64,000 nucleotides of DNA from Roridomyces roridus (GCA_029378245.1 JARKIF010000020.1:620001-684000), one strand, 5' to 3'. Counted from the first letter of the stretch, positions 10,011-20,820 are shown. The notes: generated by a model from the sequence alone, not told the origin. Translations and numbers: made by a program.

Positions 10011-13000
10011 CTATTTACGACCACGATTCAGCGCCCAACAGACGACCATGAACCGTTTCTTCACATCATCGTAGGTTTGTGAAGGCCGTGTCCAAGCGGC
10101 CAGGTGGGTAATTACATGCTTTTGTTCAATAACTATCAGGGTTTTGTATGGTTCAATTTCCACTAGGGAAGTCATCATCCGAGGGAAGTCATCGTATGGT
10201 GTTGGAACGTTGATTGAACGGTGGGGTGCCACAAAGATGAATTTTCGCAGAAACCCATTCAGTGGTATCTCCAAGATAGATCGAATGACACCTGTGATTC
10301 TACCCTCCTCGGAGTTTGGTCTTTCGAATTGAATCAGACTATTTGACCTGTGTGAGGAACTGCAACTGTAAGTGCGTCCATTCTCGTGGTATTCCCTGAG
10401 CTTCTTCGCTCTTGGCGGTAAAATTTGAGATCAATATTCTGGATCAGGACAGCTAAGCCAACTGATGCTGACTTCCCCTGAAGCATTCAGATAGCTTTGG
10501 ATTGCTTTGTACTCCTTTGGTGACATGCTTCGTGCTTTGGCAAGGTACTTTGCAATCTCCAACTCACTGAGCTCCTTTGGCTTCTTTGGCTTTGTGGTAT
10601 CTTTCTTATCCAAGATTTCTGCAAAAGACTCCAGAATTGGATCTTGAAATTCGGAATTATGCAGATATGCAAGTAGCCGGCATCGGCGAGTCATCTGGCG
10701 CAGCATGGTGAAATCCATGTCATCTGAGTAGTCTGTGTCAGAACACTTCTTGTTGGGAACAATGGATACTTACATTGATGTCTATTTGTCTTGATACGTT
10801 GAAGTCTGCCATTCATTCTTTCACCCCAGAACTCGCTGATTCCTGCCATTGGGCCCCAAAATTTGAGCAGTAGCTCATTGTGCATTGCATAGTGAAAGTT
10901 GGGAGGCTCTGGACAATCTGGAAATATTTTTTGAACATGTTTGCGGTATGAAACATAGTGCTCTGTGAAGGATTCTGCCTCTGTGTCTGATGTTTCGAAG
11001 GATGAGATGATATTGGTGCAAGCATTGAGATCAACAAATCCTTGCAGCATGCTGGCATTTGTGGTTTCATTTTCTGTCGGGGACAGTTCTGGCATGACAA
11101 GTGGGAGAATCACAGCAAATAGGGTGAAATACTGCTCGGCCTTGAGTTTTCCGTGCTTTGCCTCTCCAAGATTGTTAGGTAATCGAGTGACCCAGGTTGG
11201 CAAGGAGACTTCCGTGATACAAGTTCGGATCTTGGCCAACACCTCTGGCTCAAGCTTGAAGTTCCCGTATACAGCATCACCGTACTCGGTTTCATCATCT
11301 GAGTCATCCAGGTCCATATCCTCCCAATCCTCTTCCTCTTCCTCTTCCTCTTCCTCATCCTCAGGATCCACAGAGCTTGGAACTGGAGTTCCGGAGCCAC
11401 TTGAGGCTGCCAGGGATTCACGTAGGCTTTCAATTTCAGGGTCTGTCATCCTGTCATCTGCCAAACTTCCAAGTTCGGATCGGACTTCAGATTGGTCGCG
11501 TTCATCAAATTTCTCCAAGTCTTCTGTCTCCATCAACTGTTTGGCTTTTGGCAGTGATCTCCCAATGCCCCACAAGGAACGGAGCTGGAACTGAAGCACA
11601 CCCTCCAGCCAGTTGTGCATAAATCCAAGAATAATGTACCGGACTGGGTTCCAGTACCACAATCCATGCAAGGAGCAGGGGCGCACACCTGTTTCTGTGG
11701 CTTTCTTGTTGCGGTCTTTGAGTGTGGTTTCTTTCTTCCACTCATCGGCGTGTTTTCGCACCTGTTCTGCAGTTCTGTATTCCCAGAGGTGGTGATCCAA
11801 ACGATGATTTTCAGCTCTTGTCAGCAAGCAGAATGAGCAGTACAGGTTTGCAGCATGGGAGAGAAAGCCGCCAGCCTCACGTGCAGCTGGAAGATCTGCA
11901 ATGAGAGGTATGATCCGTGTTTGGACATTTACACCTCCTGGATGGTAGTGAGTCACCACACGCCTGCCAGGGGGTTCATAGCTTAGTATTGTCTTGATGA
12001 TTGGATCCAGTAAATGAGTGAGTAGGACTGCATCTGGCTTTGACGGAGATGGGAGTAGCCCCACAATAAAGAGATTTTCTGGCAAGTAGCGAACTTCAGG
12101 TGGCAAGTTCATACAGCACAAGATGACCGCTCCACAAGAGACAGTTTTGCCTGTTGCATTTTATGTAAGAGACCGGAATAAACTAATTATCTGTAACATT
12201 TACGCACCAGCAATTTTATTTCCATAAGGATTGAACCAATCAATGTAGAGCCCAAACACCAGATTATATTTGTTGGACAAATAATCCTCGAGTGAATGCC
12301 ATGCCCGGCTATCCCTCAGATCATTTATTGGGTCGCCTGGGTGTAGTTCTGTTCGATTCACTGCTGTCCCCAAGTGATCTTCAATGGCACGTTGAGACAG
12401 GAAAAATTCCAGCCATGACTCGAACTTCTGAGTATTGAACATGGTGTGCGGGACACTCTTGGGGCCTTTTCTGGTTTGTCTTTGGCGGCGCAAATCTGTG
12501 TTACATGCCCGTGCTGCTTTGGACCGCTTGAAGGAGCAACGGGCTGGGAGTTCTGTTACAGTTCCCTGATAGACAGTATAGCATTTGGGACAGCAGATTG
12601 TCCGGTCAATTTCTGGCTCCAGTTTGTAGCGTTTGTGAGCTGTGCGAATGTCTGAAGGTATCTTGACTGTCGGAAGCTGTACAGAGACTCCTTGAGCAAC
12701 CAGAGAGGCCTGAACCACCTGTAGAGTGACCGCAATGATGAACTGAAAAGCCTTCAAGACAATGTTGACTGTGTCACGGCTGACACCAGCCCCTGTATGT
12801 AGCCAGATAGCAAGCAAGCAACAGAGCTGAATAATAGTTGCAAATGGGTCAGCAGCATCTTCTGTTTCATCTGCGCCTCCATCCGGACTGGGTGGATCTG
12901 TAACAACATTCCAGGATCTGTGTAGGGAGATATGGATGCGCTCACTAGCAGCAGGCCCGTCATTTTCTGAAGTGTGTCAGATCAAAATCCATCCAGACAA

Positions 13001-13209
13001 CAGGACTTACCAGAATGCTCGTCACTTGTGTCATCCAGCTCCTCAGGAGGTGGCTCATTTCTTTTTTTCCGTCGACGGGAACCCCCACGCATATGCCACT
13101 TTCGAGTGTCCGGATGAACCCGCTTGCCTGGCTGCACCGTTCCGTCGATCACGACAGTATGCTTTCTGCACCTGGGGCAGACACAAACGGCGGTAATTTT
13201 GAGAGGCAT
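10011..13209 (-). CDS. TNP2-like CACTA transposase (one in-frame stop)
   Basis: Minus-strand exons: 13209-13011, 12966-12208, 12150-10774 and 10732-10011. The introns are 44, 57 and 41 nt, and phase is kept at each junction. The start [17 protein letters not shown] has an N-terminal zinc-like CPRC. A second cluster, CCPKCYTVY, and the core [19 protein letters not shown] and [19 protein letters not shown] are hallmarks of basidiomycete TNP2-type transposases (DDE recombinases of CACTA elements). An acidic Glu-run (about 11310-11360) follows, and then a C-terminal TYSC..S...S.IQF / ITHLA...RP / WALNRGR block. A TGA at 10433-10431 interrupts the otherwise open frame (PDPEY, stop, [10 protein letters not shown]), removing about 140 residues. 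It is either a nonsense mutation or an unrecognised intron. Full length would be about 1018 aa. Confidence 0.8.
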
Positions 13210-13356
13210 GCTACGGGGGAAAGGAAGAACAATGATGACCAGTGGCAGTATATATGTAAGAGAGCGTATCAGGCATCTATCAAGCCTTGACAGCCAGCGG
13301 CAGTTGTCGTGTGAACTCCTGAGATCTATCACTAGGAAGAACTGTCAGGAGGCACG

Positions 13357-13702
13357 ACCAAAATGGTAGCGTTAGGCGTTGATGGCGCCTATTGATCAGG
13401 CCAGATTGCCGTGATCGTTGCGACGCCTATCCATCAATGCTCGGCATCAAATGCCAAGACTCGGATTCAGCAGTGAGTGGCGGTTAGAAAACGGGTTAGG
13501 TTGGGTTCGGTTAGGTTCGGTTAGGATAGGTTGGGTGTTTAAAGGTTAGGTTGGTTAAAGTTAGGACCCAAGGGATGGTGTAAAAAAAACGGGGCAGGGA
13601 CTTGTGAAATTTCAGGCAGCCAGGGATGATTGCCGAACATTGATGGATAGGCTTTGTCACGTGCAATAGGCGTCGGACACGCCTAACGCTACCATTTTGG
13701 TA
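13357..13702. mobile_element. Small TIR element (MITE) with TTAGG-rich core
   Basis: The inverted ends are ACCAAAATGGTAGCGTTAGG (from 13357) and its complement ending at 13702. There are no coding frames. The middle has gcagtgagtggcggttag and a gttaggttgggttcggttagg tract. The same string order occurs in the unrelated tRNA-like elements at 51300-51345 and 60415-60460. It lies between the two CACTA genes. A target duplication could not be fixed; actgtcag occurs on both sides about 15-17 bases away. Confidence 0.7.
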
Positions 13703-14145
13703 TAGACTCAACTGTCAGTTGCCAGACAATGAGTTGAAAGGATCTGATGTTTCAATGCCGGGAGTCAAGAACTGTGGTCATGACATCAATCAAATTCGAG
13801 AAATTACTGACACTTCCATTCCTAGCAATCTGATTGCATGGGTTGGCTGGTCTCTTACTTCCATCGTGCCTACAGCATATTGGTTCAACACCGGCTGCTC
13901 ATTTAAGTTTCTGGTCAACAGCTCAACCTTGGTGGTTGTAAACTTGTATTTCTGCTCGGAAGGCGAATAATTTTATGATCATCCTTTGGGGTCGCACAAC
14001 AAGTAAAGCATAGGAGGCATAGTGCATATACAAAACATCATAGTACATAGGGGCATATGTGTGCATACAGACAATCACGAACCGCGCATCAAACAGAAAA
14101 AACCAACAATTCAAAACCGTCCAAGATCAACCTCCCTCCCGTCAC

Positions 14146-15860
14146 TCAATCCTCCATATCACCCCCATCCGCACGCTGAGGTTCCTCCTCGTCCGAAGTA
14201 TCATCGAGATCAGTGGGCTCACCATCCTCCTCAGCCTGTTTATCCTCCGCCTCAAATGCAGCAAGCTCTTCGGCGGTGGGGAGATTGTACAGCTTGAGGA
14301 CATCGTTGCCGTACTTCACCATGAAATCCTTCTTTCCCATTTTCGCCCAGTCGCTGTGATGCTCGTTGGTGCAGTACTGCGGAAGCGGAAATGCGACCCC
14401 GGTTTTCGCATACTTGGCCCTCTCGCGAGGATCAAGCTTGTTGAAGAACTCAGGGTCAAAATAGTCGATGGGAATGCCCTCGGGGAGGATGCGGGAAAGG
14501 CGAGAGGTTTTAGAGGTATCTGGGTGGAGTTTGCGGTCTTCAGGCTCTCTGGAATGAACATTAAGCAAGTCGAAAAATTCGTAATCCAAAGGACATGCCG
14601 TGCGCCGGGAGTTCGACCGAGTGGCTCCTTAATCTTTGCATCGATTGTGTCGTAGAAAGCCCCCAAAATCACATTCCGACCACTCTTCGGGAACTTGAGG
14701 AGCCCGCGCTTCTTGCGGGAATCACCTCCGGGTACGCGCTCATCATCCGAATGAGTGGCCTCCTCGGCCATCCGCAGAATGGGCTTGCGGTAGCCAAGTT
14801 GCTTGACTTTCTGGTAGCGCACATCTGAACGCTGTCATGATTCAATGTCAGTGAAAAAAGTATGGGTTGACGAAATTGGACATTACCCGGGCACGGCGCT
14901 TCACCGCATTCTGCCGTTGATGCGCCAGGGCGAGGCTGCCGGGGGTGTTGAACTCCTTGTGGCTGTTTCCCTTGATCGTGCCATACACGAAGTTGTCGTA
15001 CATTTCTGACAAAAGGTGATAGTCGGTAGCAACATTGACTGATACTTCGAGTGCGCTGAACCCATGCCATTGGGCGATATTGCTGAAAGTTGAAACGGCG
15101 ATATGGCGATGAAGCACATTGTATGTCGATTGGAGAGGGCCGAAGACATCTGGGTGGAACGTTTTGAGTCCCGCCTTTGAGACCGCTCCGTAGAAAAATG
15201 AAATGTGCTCAGCTGGGATTTCAGCAATATCGCGTGCAATATTGCCGTATTCGCCTGCTGCACCGTCACCGTCAGCGACAACCTTCGCCTCCTTGAGGAG
15301 GCGTTTGGCGCGCTTCAATGCGTCCGCATTTGGCTGCCTCGCCACATCGACAAGGCTCCTCACGTGCGCCTCCATATCATCGTCGCCATCGAAGCGTTTG
15401 TCGTAGTGGTCGATGAAATCATCTGCCGGCGTCAAGACGGCGTCGGCGGTGAACAGGCTACAGGCCATGCGAATGTGGCGCTGAAATGCGGGCTGGGCTT
15501 TGTCAGTCTCGTGCGGCAGTGGAAGCTTTGATCACACACCTGAGTGGCCTTTGCAAATTCGGGAACATTATCTGGTGCAATCCCATGCTGCTTGCGACGA
15601 GTCTTGGGTTTCGGGTCCGCGTTTGCTGCAGTGGGAGCCCCAGCGGCTTCACTCCCGCCACTCGAGCCCGCCGCTGCGCCACTCGCACCTGCCGCCCCGG
15701 TAGCCGCACCTGCAGTCCCGCTGGCAGGGCCTGCAGCTCCTCCACCTGCAGCACCAGAGCCACTAGCAGGCACAGAGGTCGTTCCCCGCGTAAACTTGCT
15801 GCGGGCTTTCTTGGTCTTCAAGGTGACATTATTGGTGCTACCCTTGCGTTTTGGGGGCAT
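14146..15860 (-). CDS. Second ORF of the CACTA-like element
   Basis: Minus-strand exons: 15860-15540, 15480-14887, then 14831 down to about 14600, then 14589-14146. Introns at 15481-15539 and 14832-14886 are clean GT-AG. The start MPPKRKGSTNNVTLKTKKAR is basic. An Ala/Gly/Ser-rich low-complexity stretch follows, then an alpha-helical region (ADDFIDHYDKRFDGDDDMEAHV ... YGTIKGNSHKEFNTPGS) and a C-terminus rich in Asp/Glu (DTSDEEEPQ). Near 14600 the frame changes, either at a weak-donor intron or at a frameshift. Two-gene CACTA elements commonly pair a transposase with an accessory DNA-binding protein; that role is an inference from position. No conserved domain recognised. Confidence 0.6.
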
Positions 15861-16679
15861 AGTGGTGATGTAGTAGTCAAATTAGAGTCGAAGAATGGGG
15901 GTGTGGGCCTCTGAGACCAGGAGACAGAATGAAAGTGGAAGACAAAGGGACCCGGAGGCAATAAAATTAGATAAGATGCACGTACATCGTGTTTCGGTCA
16001 GGCACGTTGACGCGCGGCGTCACGGTCCGAGTTTGCGCGGTTTATGCTCACCGTTTGAACCCTGCGTGAGCCGAAGCAATAAATATTCGGGGGCCAAGGG
16101 ATCCGAGAGGGTAATGGTAACTTGTTCCTTATATCCCGTGCCCGCCGCCGAAAGACAGGTAGACGGCGGGTGCTGTGGAGAGCGTGAGACAAGAACACTC
16201 ATTTCCAATGTATGTAGATGAGAGCCTAGAGAAGAGTCGGGCACGAGAGGGAAGCTCAAAAAATCAAACACCAGGGAGGGAAAGGCGGGAAACAAGTGTG
16301 GTTTCGGTCACTACACACAATATGTACAAGATAGCTAGACATGTAAGTAGGGCAACAAAGGCAATGGAAAATTGCTCACCGAGTCCCCAATGTGTCCAGC
16401 ACACTGTCCCTACATCCTCAACCCCAGTCCAGCAGAGAATCCCGAGCCCTTCGCAATGCACAGTGGTTGGGAGTTTGGTGCGGATGGCCAAGCAAAGCGT
16501 AGACATGAACGGGCTGTTGCACGAGGGGAGCTTCAACAGGCGTCGTTGTTGAGCGTGGAGGACCAGGGAGAGGCGACGGTGGTACAGGTCAGAGACGCGG
16601 TGACAGATTGATGGGTGATCCGTCTCGACGATCTCGTACAGCCTTTGGTGACACATCAAGCGAGCCGGCCCGTATCACC

Positions 16680-16783
16680 GGCCCGAACTCATATCAAATG
16701 CCCTGTCGAAGGCCGTGTCGAACGCCGCGACGTAGGCCATGCGGACGCCCCGTGGTAAAATGCCACGGGGTTTGCCCCCTGTG
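16680..16783 (-). repeat. CACTA element right terminal inverted repeat
   Basis: Reverse complement of 9662-9772, with fewer subterminal 12-bp copies. The tip reads ggggtttgccccctgtg, followed by the target duplication AGA at 16784-16786. Confidence 0.8.
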
Positions 16784-16786
16784 AGA

Positions 16787-17035
16787 ATTCGTTCCCCACG
16801 AGTACGGTCTATGGAAGATTCACTACGAGTCCATTCTCTTGCGTCCTATGCGTGCTCAGCAATGGCCGTTATGCCTTGCTTACGATTCGCGCGTGCGCCG
16901 GCTGGCGACCACTTCCAAAATCGACCCATCCCAATTCCAGCTTGCGATCTGGAACGAGTTGGAGCCCGCATTTATCGCGAACAACGCCGCCCAGTTGTTG
17001 CGAGCCGAGATGAGTATGTCTGGCGATGGTCGTGG
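16787..17035 (+). pseudogene. DIRS-like gag gene, 3' portion
   Basis: It continues the frame broken at 9661: EFVPHEYGLWKIHYESILL, then LAYDSRVRRLATTSKIDPS, QLAIWNELEPAFIANN and LLRAEMSMS. This is the conserved C-terminal part of the gag-like protein in mushroom DIRS elements (family recognised from memory). After about 17035 the gag frame is lost and RT thumb sequence begins about 95 bases later, so most of the RT palm domain has been deleted. Confidence 0.65.
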
Positions 17036-17129
17036 GGTTCGTTCTCAACCAAATCAACGTCACGAGATACGCTACCAGCCTTACCCGACGACTCGGGGAC
17101 CAAGCAATAGAAACTCGAGCCATGGGTTG

Positions 17130-17836
17130 TTGGTGCCTCTTTCACTCGCAAGGAGGTGGAGTCCATTCACGGGACTTTGGTACACTGCTCCCTCGCCGTT
17201 CCCGAGGGCCGCTCTCGCTTACCTGCTATTTCCGCATTCGCGGCCTCATTCGAACATTCAGCTTCCCCATTCAGTCGCAGAACTCCCAACCGCACCGTCT
17301 TTAAATACATAGAATGGTGGCGCAACCAACTTTCTCTGGAATTCTGTGGTTCCAAGCTGCTACGCCCGCCTACAGTTTCTCCGCTTGATTTCTGGGTAGA
17401 TGCTTCCACTTCCTGGGGTATCGGAGTTGTCTTCGATGGCGAATGGAGTAGCTGGAAGCTCTCTGACGGGTGGAGCTCCGAGGAGCGCAATATTGGATGG
17501 GCGGAGATGATCGCGATCGAGTTTGGTCTGCGGACGGCCATTCATCGTGGCCATTCGGATATTCATTTTCATGTCCATTCTGACAATATGGGCGTCATTG
17601 GTGCTCTTGCCGGCGGAAAATCGCGCAACCCAGAGCAGAATCGGGTCCTTCAACGCATCGTTTCGTTGATGCGTACCCATTCCATCTGGATCACAACTGC
17701 TTATGTTCCCTCGGCGCTCAATCTTGCTGATTACCCTTCGCGCGGGGAGGCGCCTCCCGATCTTCTTCATGCCTCTTCAACTTTTGTGATTCCTCGTTGT
17801 CTCCAGGATCTGATTTCTAATTCACAACTTGAATAA
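17130..17836 (+). pseudogene. DIRS-type reverse transcriptase thumb and RNase H remnant
   Basis: The frame reads TRKEVESIHGTLVHCSLAVP (RT thumb/connection region), then the RNase H core with DASTSWGIGVVF, the catalytic Glu region (GWAEMIAIEFGL), HSDNMGVIGAL and the closing YVPSALNLADYPSRG motif. These match RNase HI of DIRS-1-like elements. The reverse-transcriptase palm with its YADD box is absent. A TAA stop at 17834-17836 ends the frame 149 bases before repeat B1. No tyrosine recombinase follows. The protein would be inactive for reverse transcription. Confidence 0.75.
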
Positions 17837-17984
17837 TCTAATTTCGTTCCTTACATCACACTGGCTTCGTTGTAGTTTAAGCATATTCGAACTCGAAGCG
17901 AATTCGGGATTCAGAAAATAGCCCTGCCGCCACTCATGGGTTAGCCGATGCCTCTGCCTCGCCTGGCTGCTGGCAGTGCTATTG

Positions 17985-18144
17985 TGGGTTATCCTTCGGC
18001 ATCCCCATCGGCCTTGCGACCTGGAGTTGGCGGCTTCGGTCCGACTTCTCCACCCCCAAAAGATTAATACTACTGTCTGTTGTCCGTTCATCTCATTCGA
18101 GTTCAATTCAATTTCAAATCGACGGAACGACTTTGGAACAAGAG
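17985..18144 (+). repeat. Split direct repeat B1
   Basis: 160 bp identical by eye to 18383-18542; it starts tgggttatccttcggcat and ends ggaacaagag. It abuts A2 directly, recreating the junction expected in a circular DNA intermediate. Confidence 0.85.
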
Positions 18145-18295
18145 TGCAACACTGATGAGCGTGTGAGATCAGTGTGATTTCTTGTGACTGGAGTGATGTG
18201 ACACGTGCCGTGTTTTTCTGCTCACACCACCATCGACCGCCGACTGCACACCAGCATCTCTTCCACATCCTCACCAACCACAATACTTTCTTTTC
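18144..18295 (+). repeat. Split direct repeat A2
   Basis: 152 bp copy of A1 (8031-8182) with one difference. It follows B1 without a gap and is separated from B2 by an 87-bp unique stretch (18296-18382). Confidence 0.85.
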
Positions 18296-18382
18296 CCCGC
18301 CCACCCTCGCCTGCAAATATGTTAGTTCTTTCTCTCCATGTATGGTACTCATTCTTCGCAGACAGTAGTATAGCTTGGTCGT

Positions 18383-18542
18383 TGGGTTATCCTTCGGCAT
18401 CCCCATCGGCCTTGCGACCTGGAGTTGGCGGCTTCGGTCCGACTTCTCCACCCCCAAAAGATTAATACTACTGTCTGTTGTCCGTTCATCTCATTCGAGT
18501 TCAATTCAATTTCAAATCGACGGAACGACTTTGGAACAAGAG
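18383..18542 (+). repeat. Split direct repeat B2 (3' end of element)
   Basis: 160 bp copy of B1. Its last base is followed immediately by aacgatacgctc, the continuation of the interrupted F-box gene. Confidence 0.85.
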
Positions 18543-18767
18543 AACGATACGCTCAATCGGAAGGCGTTCGTCGATATGGTCGATTCGCGGTGCAGCTCAC
18601 ATAAGCCGGCAAAGTCGCTGCAGTTTGTCGGGCTGTATCTCGGTCGTCGGCGTCTCAAGTCCGCCGGTTGGAGATTGGATGAGTTGGTGAAGGAGGGGTT
18701 GGAGGTGGCCGTTATGAATATGAAGCGGGGGAGGAAGGTTATGGGGGAGGGATGGCGAGCGTATTGA
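18543..18767 (+). pseudogene. F-box protein gene, 3' part
   Basis: 75 codons including TGA (18765-18767), in phase with 8031. It reads NDTLNRKAFVDMVDSRCSS, LQFVGLYLGRRRLKSAGWR, LDELVKEGLEV and NMKRGRKVMGEGWRAY. This is the usual end of long Agaricomycete F-box/LRR proteins, where the RRLKSAGWR..L..GLE pattern recurs (family knowledge). It has no promoter or start of its own and would be expressed only from the element. Confidence 0.8.
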
Positions 18768-18839
18768 TATGGTACGTCCTTTGTTGAGGCCATGAGTTCG
18801 ACTACTGACGGATTCCCCTGCAGTAGCTAGTTTTACTCG

Positions 18840-19431
18840 TCTTTGGATTCAAAATGGCGGGGTCCGCGCACCGCCTGTCATCAGAGCCCATGTAATCTGC
18901 AGATGCGTTCTCAATTGGCATGAAAACCAACTCATAGTGCCAATGGTGGCCGACGAGCACGCCTGGCCTCCGCCTTGAAGCTTCAGCAGGGACGCTGGGG
19001 TTCGATTCCCGAGTCTGCAATGACTCTGCAGGAACAACAGGCGGTTCATTTTTTTTAAAAAGAAAAGAAAACCTCAGTTCATCTTCGATGTATCCTGCTC
19101 GGAAGGCGAGGGCACGGCGAGGGTAGTTCCCAGTGATGAGAAACGATATGTCTGCCCTCTGTGGGTTTGAATGCAGGATGAATTCCGGTGCCATACTCTT
19201 CAAGTCGTCCAAACCTCAATCTTGCATCATTCCTCCCATGTTGCTACGGCTCAACTTGTCGTTCTTTTTGCCGCTGCTTGGCGGACAAGTACACGGCCCA
19301 ACATCAGCTTGGCGACTCTCCTACATCTCGACGCTGGCATGTTCCCTGTGGCAGAACTACATTCGCTCGCACCAACATGCCTGCAGCAAAATCTGGACCA
19401 GACTTGGACCAGACATAACCGAGATATGATT
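18840..19431. repeat. tRNA-like repeat and decayed intergenic DNA
   Basis: A B-box-like string (ggggttcgattccc) sits near 19000 and is followed about 40 bases later by a T-run and A-rich tail, again SINE-like. No gene with splice support is visible in the rest. Confidence 0.35.
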
Positions 19432-20820
19432 GCATCTGTATGGAAGGTCGGACACTCAAGCTGATGTGATGGACGTCGCTTAACGCTTTTGGCAATTTCA
19501 CCCGACTGCCGCTCGCCTAGAGTTTCATTCGCACCAATGTTTGATCCTCCAGCCGATTGTGCCGATCCTCAGCCGGCATTCCCGTTGCACTTCAGGGAGT
19601 TCCTCGAGTCTCTTGCGCATGTGCGTTGCTCATTTGAATCATTCAGGGTATCTATCTCCCTTAGCCGACATCCAATGCCCTCCATTCCACAAAACAGTTC
19701 ACCTTTCAAGGTCTAAGTACGCCGAGGCGGTTTGGGAGTCGGAACACTCATTGGCGCATCTTGAAGCTTGAATCTTGAAGGGCAGTCCCTCAATGTCGCC
19801 AACCATAATCCCTGGCAAGTTCGAGGCACGTCGACGCTCACTACCGCAGCATGCCACTGGTGTTCAAGTGAGGGGGTATGTTTATCGGACAAGCCGAGGG
19901 CACTTGAGTCTTGACCTTCAATGGAGTTCAGTCCAAGCCAGTGCTTGAGGAGCGATTCCAGCTACTGTTGCCTCTACTTATGAACCTCTCGCAGGCTCCT
20001 CCTATGCATTGTCTGCGATGTCAGTGCAGACCTGTACCGTGTACGGGGAAAGACGATAGATCGGAAGTTGAACAATACTTACCAATTGCCTCGGTTCCCA
20101 GCGAGAAGTTTTCTTTTCGAACAAAAGGAGTGAGTGGGTGGGGTGAGTGAAATTCCCTGAGTATCAGCTCGGGCTCATGCAGCGAACAAGGTGCTCCGAT
20201 TGACTGCCCGATCCGCTGCCAGTTGGTGCGAGAGTTAATATTGAACAAGTGGCTGAGGATGGTGTCAACGGTGACCACGGAGAATGTCGGTCATCTGTGC
20301 ATTCAGAAATGTCTGGCGGTGAGAGAGAGTGTGCTGTGCACCGATCAGAAGCCTATCCAGAGTGACGATTGGTGAGATAACGGTGGTGGTGGCAAGCCAA
20401 ACACAGGGCCGTCTGAATTTGATTGATTGCGGTTGGATGGCGGCAACAGTTCTGTCCTTGGGGTACATACATTTTTCCCTGCCGAGTCTTCAATGAGCCT
20501 TGAGGGCTATTGAGTTGCACCGCACGGCGCACGCACGCCAGGCAGGTGGGTACATATCAAGAGTCAGCTTGACGCTGCTCGCGGGCGAATGCTGATGAAT
20601 TCCTTAGCTCGGACATTCCGCCTTGAAGTACACAGTCTGGAGAGCCATAGAGTGAAAAGATAGATTGAACGGGAATGCCGAATGAGGATCGGCACGAGCG
20701 GCTGGCGTATCTGCCACTGATGTGAATCAAAATCTAAGCGAGCAGTCGGGTCAAATTGCCAAAACCGTTAAGCGATGTCCATCACATCAGCTTGAGTGTT
20801 AGACCTTCCATACATCTGCG
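19432..20820. mobile_element. Inverted-repeat (foldback-like) element
   Basis: 19432-19509 (gcatctgtatggaaggtc to cccgactgc) is the inverted copy of about 20738-20820, with a few differences. A second block, 19548-19600 against 20660-20715 (ccagccg...gccgatcctcagccggcattcccgtt), extends the pairing inward. The arms are thus about 165 bp, with decayed sequence between them and no intact frame. Ends and target duplication are not resolved. Confidence 0.55.

Larger units (their letters stand above)
9662..16783 (-). mobile_element. CACTA-like (TNP2) DNA transposon
   Basis: The ends are inverted: 9662 starts CACAGGGGGCAAACCCCGTG and 16783 ends with its complement. Similarity continues about 100 bases inward. 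The flanks are a 3-bp duplication, AGA (9659-9661 and 16784-16786), as expected for the CACTA/CMC superfamily. Subterminal tandem copies of gacacggcgttc (9718-9760) resemble transposase-binding subterminal repeats of CACTA elements. The cargo is on the minus strand: a TNP2-type transposase (10011-13209) and a second ORF (14146-15860). A separate small TIR element (13357-13702) sits between them. Removing the element and one AGA restores the gag frame (gca-gaa-ttc). Confidence 0.85.
8031..18542 (+). mobile_element. DIRS-like (tyrosine-recombinase-type) retroelement, nested host of a CACTA element
   Basis: Split direct repeats define the ends: A1 (8031-8182), then coding region, then B1 (17985-18144), A2 (18144-18295) and B2 (18383-18542). 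A1-ORFs-B1A2B2 is the PAT/Ngaro-type plan of elements that integrate by a tyrosine recombinase. No target duplication surrounds it, as expected for that class. The interior encodes a gag-like protein and a DIRS-type RT thumb/RNase H. Most of the RT palm is missing and no tyrosine recombinase or methyltransferase domain is seen, so this copy is defective. It lies inside the F-box gene 6871-8031/18543-18767 in the sense orientation. A CACTA-like element (9662-16783) later inserted into its gag gene. Confidence 0.8.

Noticed and set aside
15486..15914. Plus-strand frames opposite the CACTA second ORF
   Set aside because: Repetitive Ala/Arg/Ser composition mirrors the Ala/Gly-rich minus-strand exon; no start context or continuation.
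17822..18457. Minus-strand frame of 211 codons across the split repeats
   Set aside because: Spans B1, A2 and B2 in antisense; its length comes from duplicated noncoding sequence.
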